Shown here in pieces: positions 41,595 through 51,214 of a stretch of 64,000 nucleotides of DNA. Position 1 is the first letter of the stretch. Every line of letters begins with the position of its first letter. The notes beneath the pieces are model-generated. The model was not told the origin of the DNA. It saw only the letters and a list, made by a program, of their open reading frames with translations, and made no database searches. The stretch is from Caldilineaceae bacterium (GTDB lineage Bacteria > Chloroflexota > Anaerolineae > Caldilineales > Caldilineaceae). A program made the translations under genes and the position numbers. The stretch spans positions 1-64,000 of the forward strand of contig JAHDWH010000002.1 of the NCBI GenBank assembly GCA_023384455.1. The letters run 5' to 3'.

Positions 41595-42872
41595 CTATGC
41601 CAGGACCGGCTCGTAGTTTTTCAGCCGTTCCAGCGTCTGTTCGTAGATTTCAAAGTGCTCGCCTTCGTTCTCCTCCGGGTCTACATATTTGAACCACATA
41701 GCCTGTTCCGGATTTTCGCCAGAGAGCAGACGGCGGCTCTCCCGCACCCGGCCTTCCGGGCTGTGCCACTTCACTTCGCCCTGCTGCAGAAGGATAAACT
41801 CGCCGGCGTAGGCGTTGTGGAAGAGCTTCTGGTTGTCCCGGTAGTAGAGGGCCTGTTCGCACATTGTATAGAGCCAGGAGTAGCACATCTCCGGGCTGTC
41901 GGTCTGAATGGAGTAGAAGCTGCCTTCCGGCTCCCGTTCGATCTCGCTTTGGAAGTCGATTTTGCTCAAATCCACCGTGCCATAGCCCCCATCCGCGGCC
42001 ATCTTCACCGAATTGCGGTCCCGGTGGAAGGGGGGGGTGGGCCAGTCGGAGGCTGGGTCGTGGCCCATTGTGTGCATCAGACAGGCGTCGGTGGCGATGA
42101 CGTGATCCCCCGCCATCAGCCCGTTGACCACCCGGCCCTGATGTACGCCGGTTTTGGCGTCCACGCCGCTGTGCCATTCCTGGCCGGCCTGACCCACCAG
42201 CGCATCCACAATCGAGAGCGCGGGGTCGAAGAGCTTGCCCAGATCGGCCAGGTGGTAGGGCATACGCACCAGGTGGTGGTAGTAGGTGCGGGGGCGTCCG
42301 CCGTGAAATTCGCCGGGCATCAGGCCGAAAAGATTCTTCAGACAGCCGGTGACACCCATAAAGGCGTGGTTTTTGATGAGGGCTACGGAGATCAGTTCGT
42401 CGGCCTCGGCGCAGGCTTCCATCACCTGATATTTGTCGAACATCAGGCCGCCGCCAGGGGTCTCCACCCAGCGGAAGGGGGGCTTTGTGCCGTCGAAGTA
42501 TTTCACATCGAACTCTTTGAGCAAGGGGGCGATTTGGGTCGTATCCTCAATCGTCTCGCCGTTGTACATTGTGTAGAAGCTGACGTCCACGCACTGTAAC
42601 TCGGCGGTCGTCTTTTCGCGCAGCAGACGCAGGGTGGCCCGCACCACCGGATCGCTCACCAGTTGTTGCCGGTGGCGCTCGTTGTACATCACTACATTTC
42701 GTGTAGCCTTGTCCTGGTTGAATTTGATGGCGATGGTCTTGGCGGCGCGCAGCCGCTCCCAGGAGCGGTGCAGGGGCGCAGTCGCCTGCTTCAGCGCCTG
42801 GTAGACGGTCTCATCGTCGGCCATAAAGTCGCAGTGGACGCCGCGCACAGTGTACTCTTTGGGGGTAGACAT
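41595..42872 (-). CDS. DUF362 domain-containing protein
   Basis: IAIKFNQDKATRNVVMYN..., LIKNHAFMGVTGCLKNLFGLMPG..., LSIVDALVG. Confidence 0.75.
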   Translation of the reverse strand: MSTPKEYTVRGVHCDFMADDETVYQALKQATAPLHRSWERLRAAKTIAIKFNQDKATRNVVMYNERHRQQLVSDPVVRATLRLLREKTTAELQCVDVSFYTMYNGETIEDTTQIAPLLKEFDVKYFDGTKPPFRWVETPGGGLMFDKYQVMEACAEADELISVALIKNHAFMGVTGCLKNLFGLMPGEFHGGRPRTYYHHLVRMPYHLADLGKLFDPALSIVDALVGQAGQEWHSGVDAKTGVHQGRVVNGLMAGDHVIATDACLMHTMGHDPASDWPTPPFHRDRNSVKMAADGGYGTVDLSKIDFQSEIEREPEGSFYSIQTDSPEMCYSWLYTMCEQALYYRDNQKLFHNAYAGEFILLQQGEVKWHSPEGRVRESRRLLSGENPEQAMWFKYVDPEENEGEHFEIYEQTLERLKNYEPVLA

Positions 42873-42893
42873 TCGGTGAACTCCTCATTATTG

Positions 42894-42938
42894 GATGATC
42901 GGTGTCGATGGGTATGGATGATCGGTGTCGATGGGTAT
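42894..42938. repeat. two tandem ~22-bp repeats upstream of DUF362 gene
   Basis: gatgatcggtgtcgatgggtat x2. Confidence 0.6.
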
Positions 42939-43042
42939 GTATGATACAGTATCGGGAAAGACTTTTCAAACGGCGAAATGAAAACGGACAGACACGCACG
43001 AAAGCGCACCTGTCCGTTTTCATTCTCGTATATTCCAGCCGC

Positions 43043-44467
43043 TTATTGACCCAACCCCGCGGGCAATTTGGAGAGCAGATTTTCTGGCCGTTCGATCTTT
43101 GTAGCCAGAATCCGCTCCTGTAGCCAGGTCTGGAATGCTTGGGACTTCTCCTGAGCCAGGGTGTTTTCGTCTTTGGCCCGGTTTTCGTCCCGCTCGATGA
43201 CCTGGATGATGTGATAGCCAAACTGGGTTTTAACCAGTTCGCTGGTATCACCGATGGGGAGGGTGAAGACGGTTTCGTCGAATTCGGGCACGTAGGCACC
43301 CCGGCGCGCCCAGCCCAGATCACCGCCGTTGGCACCGCTGCCCGGGTCGTCGCTATACTCTGCGGCCAGGGCCGCAAAATCTTCGCCGTCCAGAATGCGC
43401 TGGCGAATCTGTGTAGCCAGGGCCAGAGCTTCCGCTTCGCTCATAATGGCGTCATCTTCCAGGGCCACTGTATCAGTAAGGGCTGCGCTGGCCGTCGCTT
43501 CGGGTGCGCTCTCCACCGTGCCGGTCAGTTCGCCGGAGCTATCGAGAGAAGAGGTCTCGTCTACTGCGGGCGGGTCGATGCGGATCAGAATATGGCGGGC
43601 GTGTACCTGTTCTTCGGTTGCGGTGACCCGCTCATCGCCGATGGCGTCCTGCATCTTCTCCCGCAATAGCTGGGCACGGAGCACCTCTCGGTAGTCAGCC
43701 ACACTCATACCGGCTTTTTTCAACTGGTCGGAACGGGCCGTCAGTCCTTCGTTGTAGAGCGTGTCGTCCAGGATGGTAGGCGGTTCGGGGGTTGGCGCTT
43801 CTACTGTCGGGATCGGCTCGGCTGGGGTGGTCTCCGTCACACCTTCGCTGGCTGCCACGGTAGGTTGGGCAGTGGCGGTCGGTGTGGGCGGCAGGGAAGC
43901 CGCCGTCGCCGTCGCCTCCACCCCGGCTTCCGCGGTCGCCGTGGCCTGGGGTACGGTCAACGCGCCCTGACGGGCTGCGATCTCTTCGCGCAAGGCGTCG
44001 TCGATCTCTGCTTCGCTTACGCTCACGCCCATCTCCGCAGCGGCCAGATTGATGACCTCTTCATCGATCATCGCGTTGATTACCTGTGTGCCGAGTGAAA
44101 TGGGGCTGGCCAGGGTGGCCTGGAGTTGGGAAATTTGGGAGGCAAAGAAATCCTGACCGCCAAACTGCTGGGAGAAGAGCTGGTATTGGAACAACTGCTC
44201 CTGTAGCTGGGTTTCCTGCAGCCGGGCGCGCTTCCAAAAGTCCCGGGTGACAATCGTCTTTTCTTCTACTTTGGCCAAAACACTGCCCGGTTTGATGAGA
44301 AGCTCATTGACCGCGCCGCCCAAGACCAGCAACAGAGCCAGCGCCACCGCGGGCACCACATAAGTTAGTATCTGTTTGTTGCGCTCCCAGTCCCGGGCGC
44401 GCAGGCGAACCTCTTTGGGAGTTTCGGCCTTTGGAGCTTCCTGTTGATTCTTCCTGCGTTTCGCCAT
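43043..44467 (-). CDS. peptidylprolyl isomerase (SurA/PpiC-type, membrane-anchored)
   Basis: parvulin domain VHARHILIRI...ILDGEDFAALAAEYSDDPGSGANGGDLGWARRGAYVPEFDETVF...TQFGYHIIQV. Confidence 0.9.
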   Translation of the reverse strand: MAKRRKNQQEAPKAETPKEVRLRARDWERNKQILTYVVPAVALALLLVLGGAVNELLIKPGSVLAKVEEKTIVTRDFWKRARLQETQLQEQLFQYQLFSQQFGGQDFFASQISQLQATLASPISLGTQVINAMIDEEVINLAAAEMGVSVSEAEIDDALREEIAARQGALTVPQATATAEAGVEATATAASLPPTPTATAQPTVAASEGVTETTPAEPIPTVEAPTPEPPTILDDTLYNEGLTARSDQLKKAGMSVADYREVLRAQLLREKMQDAIGDERVTATEEQVHARHILIRIDPPAVDETSSLDSSGELTGTVESAPEATASAALTDTVALEDDAIMSEAEALALATQIRQRILDGEDFAALAAEYSDDPGSGANGGDLGWARRGAYVPEFDETVFTLPIGDTSELVKTQFGYHIIQVIERDENRAKDENTLAQEKSQAFQTWLQERILATKIERPENLLSKLPAGLGQ

Positions 44468-44619
44468 AGAAACGAGTCCCCTTAAATGTTACCAGGCCGC
44501 ACAGTGGGCCACAGTTGGTAGGGATGGTGAGGAAAGGGTCGGACGTAGATGGAAAATAGGGGCGTGGATCGAGTCCGCGCCCCTACAGTTCCCTCTTTGG
44601 GTTGCCCAAAAACAGCCGG

Positions 44620-45066
44620 TTATGCGCCCCGTTTGCGGGTGATGCGCACGTGTTCGCCGGTGTAGGGCATCAGGGCCAGGTGACGGGCGCGCTTGATAGC
44701 CGTGGTGACTTTGCGCTGCATCTTGGCGCTGACCCGGGTCTTGCGCCTCGAGTAGATGCGCCCCCGGTTGTCCACGAAGCGGCTCAGGATTGTGACTTTT
44801 TTGTAGTCGATGTCATCCAGCTTGACTTCGTTGCCCACATGCCGGGGGTTGCGCCGTCGGCCATCTTTGGTGCGGGCAAAAACAGCCGGGCCGTCGGAGT
44901 AGCTTGTGCTATCGTCATCGTCCCCGCCATCATCCACATCATCGATATCATCCACTTCGTCGTCATCGTCGATCTGGGGGCGGCCAGCCGGTCGTCCAGT
45001 GCGCTGAGGAGCACGGCTTAACGGGCGGCGGACCTCTTCTTCTTCGTCACGAGTTCGCTCTGCCAT
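44620..45066 (-). CDS. rpsR: 30S ribosomal protein S18 with N-terminal acidic extension
   Basis: [51 protein letters not shown]. Confidence 0.92.
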   Translation of the reverse strand: MAERTRDEEEEVRRPLSRAPQRTGRPAGRPQIDDDDEVDDIDDVDDGGDDDDSTSYSDGPAVFARTKDGRRRNPRHVGNEVKLDDIDYKKVTILSRFVDNRGRIYSRRKTRVSAKMQRKVTTAIKRARHLALMPYTGEHVRITRKRGA

Positions 45067-45069
45067 TGG

Positions 45070-45387
45070 TTATTCCTCCCCGCCTTCGTCGTCTTTGCGC
45101 ACAACCAGAAACCGAATCACATCTTCGTTGAGACGGAGTATCCGCTCCACTTCAGCCACCCCACCAGGCGGCATCTGCACATTTTGCAGAATATAGTAGC
45201 CCAGAAAGTGGTTGTTGATGGGGTAGGCGAGCTTGCGCTGTCCCCAGACTTCCGTGCTGACTACCTGGCCGTTTTGCCCGGCAATCGCCTGCGTCACCCG
45301 TTCATTGACGCCATTGATCCCATCTTCGTCCAGTTTGGGCTGGATGATGTAGATCATCTCATAGGAATTCGTTGCCTGTTCGTTCAT
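45070..45387 (-). CDS. rpsF: 30S ribosomal protein S6
   Basis: NSYEMIYIIQPKLDEDGINGVNERVTQAI...WGQRKLAYPINNHFLGYYIL. Confidence 0.92.
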   Translation of the reverse strand: MNEQATNSYEMIYIIQPKLDEDGINGVNERVTQAIAGQNGQVVSTEVWGQRKLAYPINNHFLGYYILQNVQMPPGGVAEVERILRLNEDVIRFLVVRKDDEGGEE

Positions 45388-45590
45388 AACCCGCTCAGTT
45401 TCTCCTTTCGCGGCTTTCCTTGGGATTGCCCACAGCTCAATTGCTGTGAACAGAAAGAGCGAGAGACCACTTTCTACAGTGCTCCCTCGCTGCAGGCCGG
45501 AACGATTTTAGCACAAATGCAGCCCGGTGGCAAAAAATGGGAGGGGGGCAGGCGTTATGAATTAGGAAATGCACCCCGGATGGCTGAGAT

Positions 45591-45619
45591 TTGGCAAAGT
45601 AGAACGATGAGGGTATACT
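45591..45619 (+). promoter_or_regulatory. tRNA-Pro promoter
   Basis: TTGGCA-17 nt-TATACT, 11 nt upstream of the tRNA. Confidence 0.65.
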
Positions 45620-45629
45620 GAGAGGACGG

Positions 45630-45706
<77 letters not shown>

Positions 45707-45707
45707 A

Positions 45708-45744
45708 CAAAAACCGGGTTTCTGACAGAAATCCGGTTTTTTGC
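45708..45744 (+). terminator. terminator after tRNA-Pro
   Basis: aaaaaccgggtttctgacagaaatccggttttttgc. Confidence 0.7.
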
Positions 45745-45918
45745 GTCTTCCGTTAAAAAGAAGCAGACGGCCCAACGCCACAGCCTCCTGGCTGGTGGGC
45801 GTGCTGCCAGGCTGGCGACAGGGCACCCAAGACGACAAAGCCGCCAGCCAGCAAGAGAGAGAAGAATATACGCGAAGCCCATCTGAACCAGTGCAATGAT
45901 CAAAGCCTCAAAAGTGAG

Positions 45919-45983
45919 TTGCAAAAATGGATGGTATCTGCATTATAATCAATAGAGCGCGCGTTTGGTTCTGCGCTCTATTG
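45919..45983 (+). promoter_or_regulatory. promoter plus 11-bp inverted repeat upstream of BON-like gene
   Basis: TTGCAA-19 nt-TATAAT then caatagagcgc-12 nt-gcgctctattg. Confidence 0.5.
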
Positions 45984-46041
45984 GGTGTCTGCTGGCAATG
46001 TTTTGTCTATTTCAATCTGATTAAACATCAGGAGGGGCACA

Positions 46042-46293
46042 GTGGCTACACTATTCAAGCAGAAGTACGATGATGGCAAACTGGGCGAAGTCGTGGAGAA
46101 GGCGCTGAACGACGATCCATCGGTCTACATAACCGGTCTGGTCGTTGTCAGCAGTAAGGGGGTTGTTCGGCTGGCGGGCAACGCCAGGGACAGTCTCTCC
46201 AAACGTCATGCAGTTGAAACCGCGCACCGCTCGATAGAGCGGGCAAAGCTGACTTTTCAGCGCATCGAAGATGAGATACTTTTGATGAGCTAA
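46042..46293 (+). CDS. small BON-domain-like protein
   Basis: 83 aa; LNDDPSVYITGLVVVSSKGVVRLAGNARDSLSKRHAVETAHRSI; SD aggagg upstream. Confidence 0.5.
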   Translation: MATLFKQKYDDGKLGEVVEKALNDDPSVYITGLVVVSSKGVVRLAGNARDSLSKRHAVETAHRSIERAKLTFQRIEDEILLMS

Positions 46294-46762
46294 TCCCGTA
46301 TTCTGTTGCATGCAAAATAGGGATAGGGGGGAGCCGTAAGGCTCCTCCCCTCCCACACCACCGGACATGTGGATCCCCATCCGGCGATTCGACTGTGTGA
46401 TGGCGACAGTGAAATGTCGCGTTGTACCATTTCTTTATTCAGTTACAGCGAATTCAGTTACATCGATAACGCCTCCTCCGTGGACGCGTATCCCCGGCCT
46501 TCAGCCTACTCTCCCTGTCCAGCCTGCCCCTGCCCTCCTTCGACAGATGTCGGTTGCCTACGTTATCCCGCCTCTTTCCTCTCAACTCCTCAGCTATTTG
46601 ACCCTTCGCCCTGTAGCAGGCTTTCATCCCCCGTCCCGGATGGTCGTAACTCCATCGACTCCTATGGCCTCTGCTGATGACGCGGAAAGAGATAATTGCC
46701 GCTTGCAATCGGGGTATGGTTGTAAGCATGACGGCAGTACAGCAGACAGAATTGAGCGATTT

Positions 46763-46790
46763 CATTATAGGCCCGGACGGGCCTATAATG
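46763..46790. promoter_or_regulatory. 12-bp perfect inverted repeat upstream of NarX-like kinase
   Basis: cattataggccc-ggac-gggcctataatg. Confidence 0.5.
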
Positions 46791-46808
46791 GGGTTGAAAC
46801 CATTTCCC

Positions 46809-48833
46809 ATGGGCTTCTTGCATCGGAGTTGCGATATGAGATATCTATCCGTGAGTATCGCCACCCTGCGGGGAAGGTTGGCTATCCTCTTCCTCGCCTT
46901 TGCGCTGCTGGTCAACATCTCGGTTGTCGCCACCTTCCGGGCGCTCGAAGCGCAGAGGCAAGACGCGCTCATCGTCAATCTGGCCGGTCGCCAGCGTATG
47001 TTGATCCAATTGATGGACCGGTTGGCGCTGCAGAGCGCGCCCACCGACAGCCATCTGACCGATCTGCGCCAGGCCGAATCCACCTTTGCGGCCACCCTCA
47101 GCGCCCTGCGCGACGGCGGCGACGCGCCCGACCTGCATAATCGGCGCGTAATACTCCCCCCAACCCGCGACCCGATTATCACGGCTGAATTGGACCTTAT
47201 GAGCGCTATGTGGGCCGACTTTCAGCCCGGGCTGGAACGCCTTGCCAACGACACGCTCCCCAGCCCCGAGCTATCCGCTGCCCTGCAAAATGTCGAGACA
47301 CAGGCCGCGTCTCTGGCCCAACAGGCCGATACCCTCGTCCGCCTGTACGAGGCCAGCGCCACACAAAAGATCATCTGGCCGCGTCGCCTGCAAATTGGGT
47401 TTTTCGCTTGCGCCATCCTTCTGCTGGCGTTGGGCGCGTGGATGACCTACGCCTCCGTCCTCCGGCCACTGGTCGCATTGCAGGCGGTCGCCCAGCGCAT
47501 GGGCGCCGGCGACCTGGACACGCCAGTCCAGGTGTCCGGACCCCAGGAGATCGATACGCTGGTGCAGGCCTTTGACGCCATGCGCGGCCAACTGCTGGCT
47601 TCCCGGCGCGAGCTGACCCAGTGGGCGGAGACCCTGGAACAGCGGGTGGCGCAGCGCACAGGCGCGCTTGACGCGCTCTACGAGGTCAGCCAGGAGATTT
47701 CTGCACGCCTCGAACTTTCCCAGGTGCTGCGGCTGATCACCGAGAAGGCACGCCAACTGCTCGGGGCCGAAGTGGCTACACTCTGTCTGCTGCAGGGCGA
47801 CGGCCAGACCCTGGCCCTGGGCGCACACAGCGGGACGGCTCAGGCCGTCGTCGAGCGTGAGACCGGGGCGCGCAGCGAACCGGTGCGCCAGGTGCTGGCC
47901 CGCCGCGAGGCCCTGCTCTGCGACGCGGAACAGTGCAGCCAGTTCTGCGGCATTTTGTCCGCCTCCCATCGCGTCAGCCACATGGCCGCGCCGCTGCGGG
48001 CCGGCGGGCGGGTCATCGGCGCGCTGTGCGTCGGCAGTTCCCAGTCCCTGGCCTTTACGCCCGAAGGCGGACGCCTGTTGACCAAGCTGGCGAACTCCGC
48101 GGCTGTGGCGCTGGAGAACGCGCGCCTGTACGCCCAGGCCGAGCGCGTGGCCACCCTGGAAGAGCGCCAGCGCATCGCCGCGGATATGCACGACGGGCTG
48201 GCGCAGACCCTGAGCTATCTTGTCCACCGGGTCGAGCAGGCGACGGAACTGGCCGAGGCCCGGCAGAGCGAGGAAGTCGCCCAAGCGCTGAAATCCACGA
48301 GCGCCACCCTGTGCCAGGCCTCCCGAGAGGTCCGCCAATCCATCGCCCGGCTGGAAGGCGCGCCATCGCGCCGGCCTCTGGAATCCCGGTTGAGTGAGAT
48401 GGTGGACGAATTTCAAAAGGACGACGGGCCGCCGGTGGGGCTGGAAGTAGGACTGACAGCGCCGCTGTTCGCGCCGCCAGAGGAGGCAGAACAGGCGCTG
48501 CGCGTGGTGCGCGAGGCGCTGTTGAACGCCCAGCGCCACGCCCAGGCCCAGCGTATCGTCGTCCGGCTGGAGCAGGAGGATGGGGAGGTGAGGGCGAGTG
48601 TGCAGGACGACGGGCGGGGTTTCGATCCACAATCCTTGCCGGCAGACAACGGCCACTTTGGTCTGAGCATTATGCGGGCCCGGGCGGCCCGACTTGGCGG
48701 CCAGCTCGCCATTCATTCGGCGGCCGGCCAGGGGACACGGGTGACGCTGGCGTGGCCCGTGCGCGGGGGGACTACTACTCCCTACCAGCCAGGAACTAAC
48801 GCACATACGTTAGTCGGTCGGCCAACCAACTGA
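46809..48833 (+). CDS. NarX-like sensor histidine kinase
   Basis: N-terminal NLAGRQRMLIQLMDRL sensor motif, HAMP, GAF, HisKA_3 ERQRIAADMHDGLAQTLSYL, HATPase DDGRGFDP. Confidence 0.88.
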   Translation: MGFLHRSCDMRYLSVSIATLRGRLAILFLAFALLVNISVVATFRALEAQRQDALIVNLAGRQRMLIQLMDRLALQSAPTDSHLTDLRQAESTFAATLSALRDGGDAPDLHNRRVILPPTRDPIITAELDLMSAMWADFQPGLERLANDTLPSPELSAALQNVETQAASLAQQADTLVRLYEASATQKIIWPRRLQIGFFACAILLLALGAWMTYASVLRPLVALQAVAQRMGAGDLDTPVQVSGPQEIDTLVQAFDAMRGQLLASRRELTQWAETLEQRVAQRTGALDALYEVSQEISARLELSQVLRLITEKARQLLGAEVATLCLLQGDGQTLALGAHSGTAQAVVERETGARSEPVRQVLARREALLCDAEQCSQFCGILSASHRVSHMAAPLRAGGRVIGALCVGSSQSLAFTPEGGRLLTKLANSAAVALENARLYAQAERVATLEERQRIAADMHDGLAQTLSYLVHRVEQATELAEARQSEEVAQALKSTSATLCQASREVRQSIARLEGAPSRRPLESRLSEMVDEFQKDDGPPVGLEVGLTAPLFAPPEEAEQALRVVREALLNAQRHAQAQRIVVRLEQEDGEVRASVQDDGRGFDPQSLPADNGHFGLSIMRARAARLGGQLAIHSAAGQGTRVTLAWPVRGGTTTPYQPGTNAHTLVGRPTN

Positions 48834-48890
48834 AACGTGAAGCGTGAAGTGTCGTCACGTGATCTCACGTTTCACGTCTTCACGTTTCCG
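48831..48890. repeat. ACGTGAA-type hairpin repeat, copy 6
   Basis: tgaaacgtgaagcgtgaag...ctcacgtttcacgtcttcacgtttcc. Confidence 0.55.
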
Positions 48891-48948
48891 CACGCAAATC
48901 GTGACTCCGTCACCTTACGGGGTGAACAATACGGGGGGGGGGATAGTG

Positions 48949-49611
48949 GTGAATAATAGGGAGCGGATTCGCGTGTTGCTGGCCGACGACCACAGCCTGT
49001 TCCGCGAGGGGCTGGCCGGCATCCTGAATGCCCAGCCGGATTTCGAGGTGGTCGGCGAGGCGAGTGACGGCCTGGAGGCGCTGGTCAAGGCCCGCAGCCT
49101 TATCCCCGATCTGGTGCTGATGGACATCGGCATGCCCGGCGGTGACGGGCTGGAGGCCACGTGGCGGGTCAAGCAGGAGCTGCCCGGGGTTACCATCGTC
49201 GTCCTGACCGTGCGGGACGACGAGGAAAAACTCTTCGCGGCCATCAAGGCCGGCGCCCAGGGGTATCTGCTGAAGGACATTCACGCCCGAACAATGGTGG
49301 AAATGCTGCGGGGCGCGGTGCGCGGGGAGGCCGCCATCACCCCTGGGCTGGCCGGCTGCCTGCTGGAAGAGTTCCGGCGGTTGAGCCAGCACACGCCCGC
49401 TGCTCCCGAAAAAGAGGCGACGGGTCTGACACACCGGGAGCAGGAGGTTCTCTGCTTGGTCGCTGAAGGTGATTTCGACAAGGTCATCGCTGAAAAGCTG
49501 TACCTGAGCGTGTACACGGTCAAGGGCCATATGCGCAACATCCTGGCCAAACTCCACGCCCGCAACCGCCACGACGCGGCGCGCCTGGCCCGGGATAGGG
49601 GGTTGTTGTAG
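48949..49611 (+). CDS. NarL-like LuxR-family response regulator
   Basis: IRVLLADDHSLFREGLAGIL...DLVLMDIGMPGGDGLEATW...LTHREQEVLCLVAEGDFDKVIAEKLYLSVYTVKGHMRNILAKL. Confidence 0.9.
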   Translation: MNNRERIRVLLADDHSLFREGLAGILNAQPDFEVVGEASDGLEALVKARSLIPDLVLMDIGMPGGDGLEATWRVKQELPGVTIVVLTVRDDEEKLFAAIKAGAQGYLLKDIHARTMVEMLRGAVRGEAAITPGLAGCLLEEFRRLSQHTPAAPEKEATGLTHREQEVLCLVAEGDFDKVIAEKLYLSVYTVKGHMRNILAKLHARNRHDAARLARDRGLL

Positions 49612-49709
49612 GCCGAGTTATATTTGACAGGGTGACATTTTCGCCCTATCACCCTGTCACCCGCTCACCCCGTCACCTTGTCAAGTATAGAACCGGTTCT
49701 TCTGCTTGA

Positions 49710-49736
49710 GAGTGGTCAAAAGACCGCTCTTTTTTA
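49710..49736 (+). terminator. rho-independent terminator after narL-like gene
   Basis: agagtggtcaaaagaccgctctttttt. Confidence 0.7.
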
Positions 49737-49885
49737 GTTCCTCCGAGAGTTCCCCGAGGGGTTGGCAGGGCGGGTTGCCTGGCGTATCATAGCTCTAGCC
49801 TCGCTGCCGCAACTGCGGACGGACCTTCGATTTTTTCTCCGCCGCTGTGATCGACTTCTGGTGCGGCCAGAACAAATACAAAACT

Positions 49886-50275
49886 ATGAATCTCCCAAAG
49901 CGCGTCCTACTTCTATGTGGTCAATCGCTCCTGGCCGAGGCCCTGAAAAATATTTTAGAACCGTTGCAGGGTGTGAAACTGGTTGGTCCGTGGACGACTG
50001 AGAGCGCCACTCTGAAACGGATCAGGCAAGACGAGGCAGGAGGCGTGTTCGATCTGATTCTGATTGCTGATAGCCGGGGTGAGTCCGAGGCAACGCTGGT
50101 AGGTCAGATTATGGAAGATTATCCCGATTTGCCCGTCGCACGGATCGGCCTGGACGACAACGAGATTCACCTGTATACCTCTCGTGCGCTGCCCGCCCGC
50201 CGCGCCGACCTGATTGAACTCATAGAGAGCCTGCCCGTCCGCCAGCGCCCACGACAAAGCGAAAGTTCATCCTGA
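49886..50275 (+). CDS. receiver-like protein upstream of nar genes, function unknown
   Basis: MNLPKRVLLLCGQSLLAEALKNILEPLQGVKLVGPW...VFDLILIADSRGESEATLV; receiver-like topology without canonical D-D-K. Confidence 0.5.
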   Translation: MNLPKRVLLLCGQSLLAEALKNILEPLQGVKLVGPWTTESATLKRIRQDEAGGVFDLILIADSRGESEATLVGQIMEDYPDLPVARIGLDDNEIHLYTSRALPARRADLIELIESLPVRQRPRQSESSS

Positions 50276-50293
50276 AACGATGGAGGTCAGCAC

Positions 50294-51193
50294 ATGCAAT
50301 TCATCGATCTTTTCGGTTTCTGGCGTAAAGTGGGCGCGCTGTGCGTGGCGGGGCTGCTCGTGGCAGGGGTGGCCGCTGTCGTCAACGCCGCGCCCCTGGC
50401 CCAGTCGGCAAGTGACGGCGAGGCGCTCTTCAAAGCCCAGTGTGTCGCCTGCCACACCATCGGCGGCGGCAATCTGGTGGGACCGGACCTGCAAGGCGTG
50501 ACCGGGCGGCAGGAGCGGGCCTGGTTGGAACGCTGGATCCGGGAGCCAGACAAGATGCTGGCCGAAGGCGACCCCATCGCCACCCAACTCCTGCAAGAAT
50601 CCAACAACGTGCCTATGCCGAACCTGGGGCTGACGGAGACGCAGGTCGCTTCCCTGCTTGCCTATCTGGAAAGCCAGGCAGGAGGTGCCACAGCCCCAGA
50701 ATCAGCCCCACAATCAGCCCCACAATCAGCCCCAGATCAGGCTCAGGTCACCCTTCCCGTGGGCGCCCCGGCTATTGGCCGGTCCCTCTTCACCGGCAGT
50801 ATGCGCTTTGCCAACGGCGGCCCGCCCTGTATGGGCTGTCACAGCATCGCCGGGCTGGGCGCATTGGGCGGCGGCGCACTGGGACCAGATTTAACTCCGG
50901 CCTTCAACAAATTTGGCGAAACGGGCCTGGCAAACTTTTTGGCCACGTCACCCACGTTGACGATGAACGCCGTGTGGACCCGTCAACCACTCACTCCCGA
51001 CGAACAGGCCAGCATATGGTCTTTCCTGCGCCAGGCTTCTGTGACGGAGCGACCCATCCAGGCCCTGGGCCAACTGTCCGCGTTGGCCATCGTCGGTGCC
51101 GCTGTTCTGATCTTCCTGGCACATCTCTACTGGCGCAAGCGTCTGGTTGCCGTGCGGCGGCCACTCGTCGAGCGGGCGCGTATCTCTGCATGA
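50294..51193 (+). CDS. membrane-anchored di-heme cytochrome c (NarC-like)
   Basis: two CXXCH motifs (CVACH, CMGCH), N-terminal signal/TM and C-terminal TM; immediately precedes narG. Confidence 0.85.
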   Translation: MQFIDLFGFWRKVGALCVAGLLVAGVAAVVNAAPLAQSASDGEALFKAQCVACHTIGGGNLVGPDLQGVTGRQERAWLERWIREPDKMLAEGDPIATQLLQESNNVPMPNLGLTETQVASLLAYLESQAGGATAPESAPQSAPQSAPDQAQVTLPVGAPAIGRSLFTGSMRFANGGPPCMGCHSIAGLGALGGGALGPDLTPAFNKFGETGLANFLATSPTLTMNAVWTRQPLTPDEQASIWSFLRQASVTERPIQALGQLSALAIVGAAVLIFLAHLYWRKRLVAVRRPLVERARISA

Positions 51194-51214
51194 CCACTTT
51201 GGGAGGATATTGAC

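Noticed and set aside
46367-47140. ORF of 257 aa covering the border before the NarX-like gene
   Set aside because: Reads out of frame into the kinase gene; no domain match and atypical composition.
50690-50740. Short tandem repeat ccacaatcagcc in the NarC-like gene as a mobile or regulatory repeat
   Set aside because: In frame and encodes a flexible APQSAPQSAP linker between the two heme domains; simple linker expansion is sufficient.
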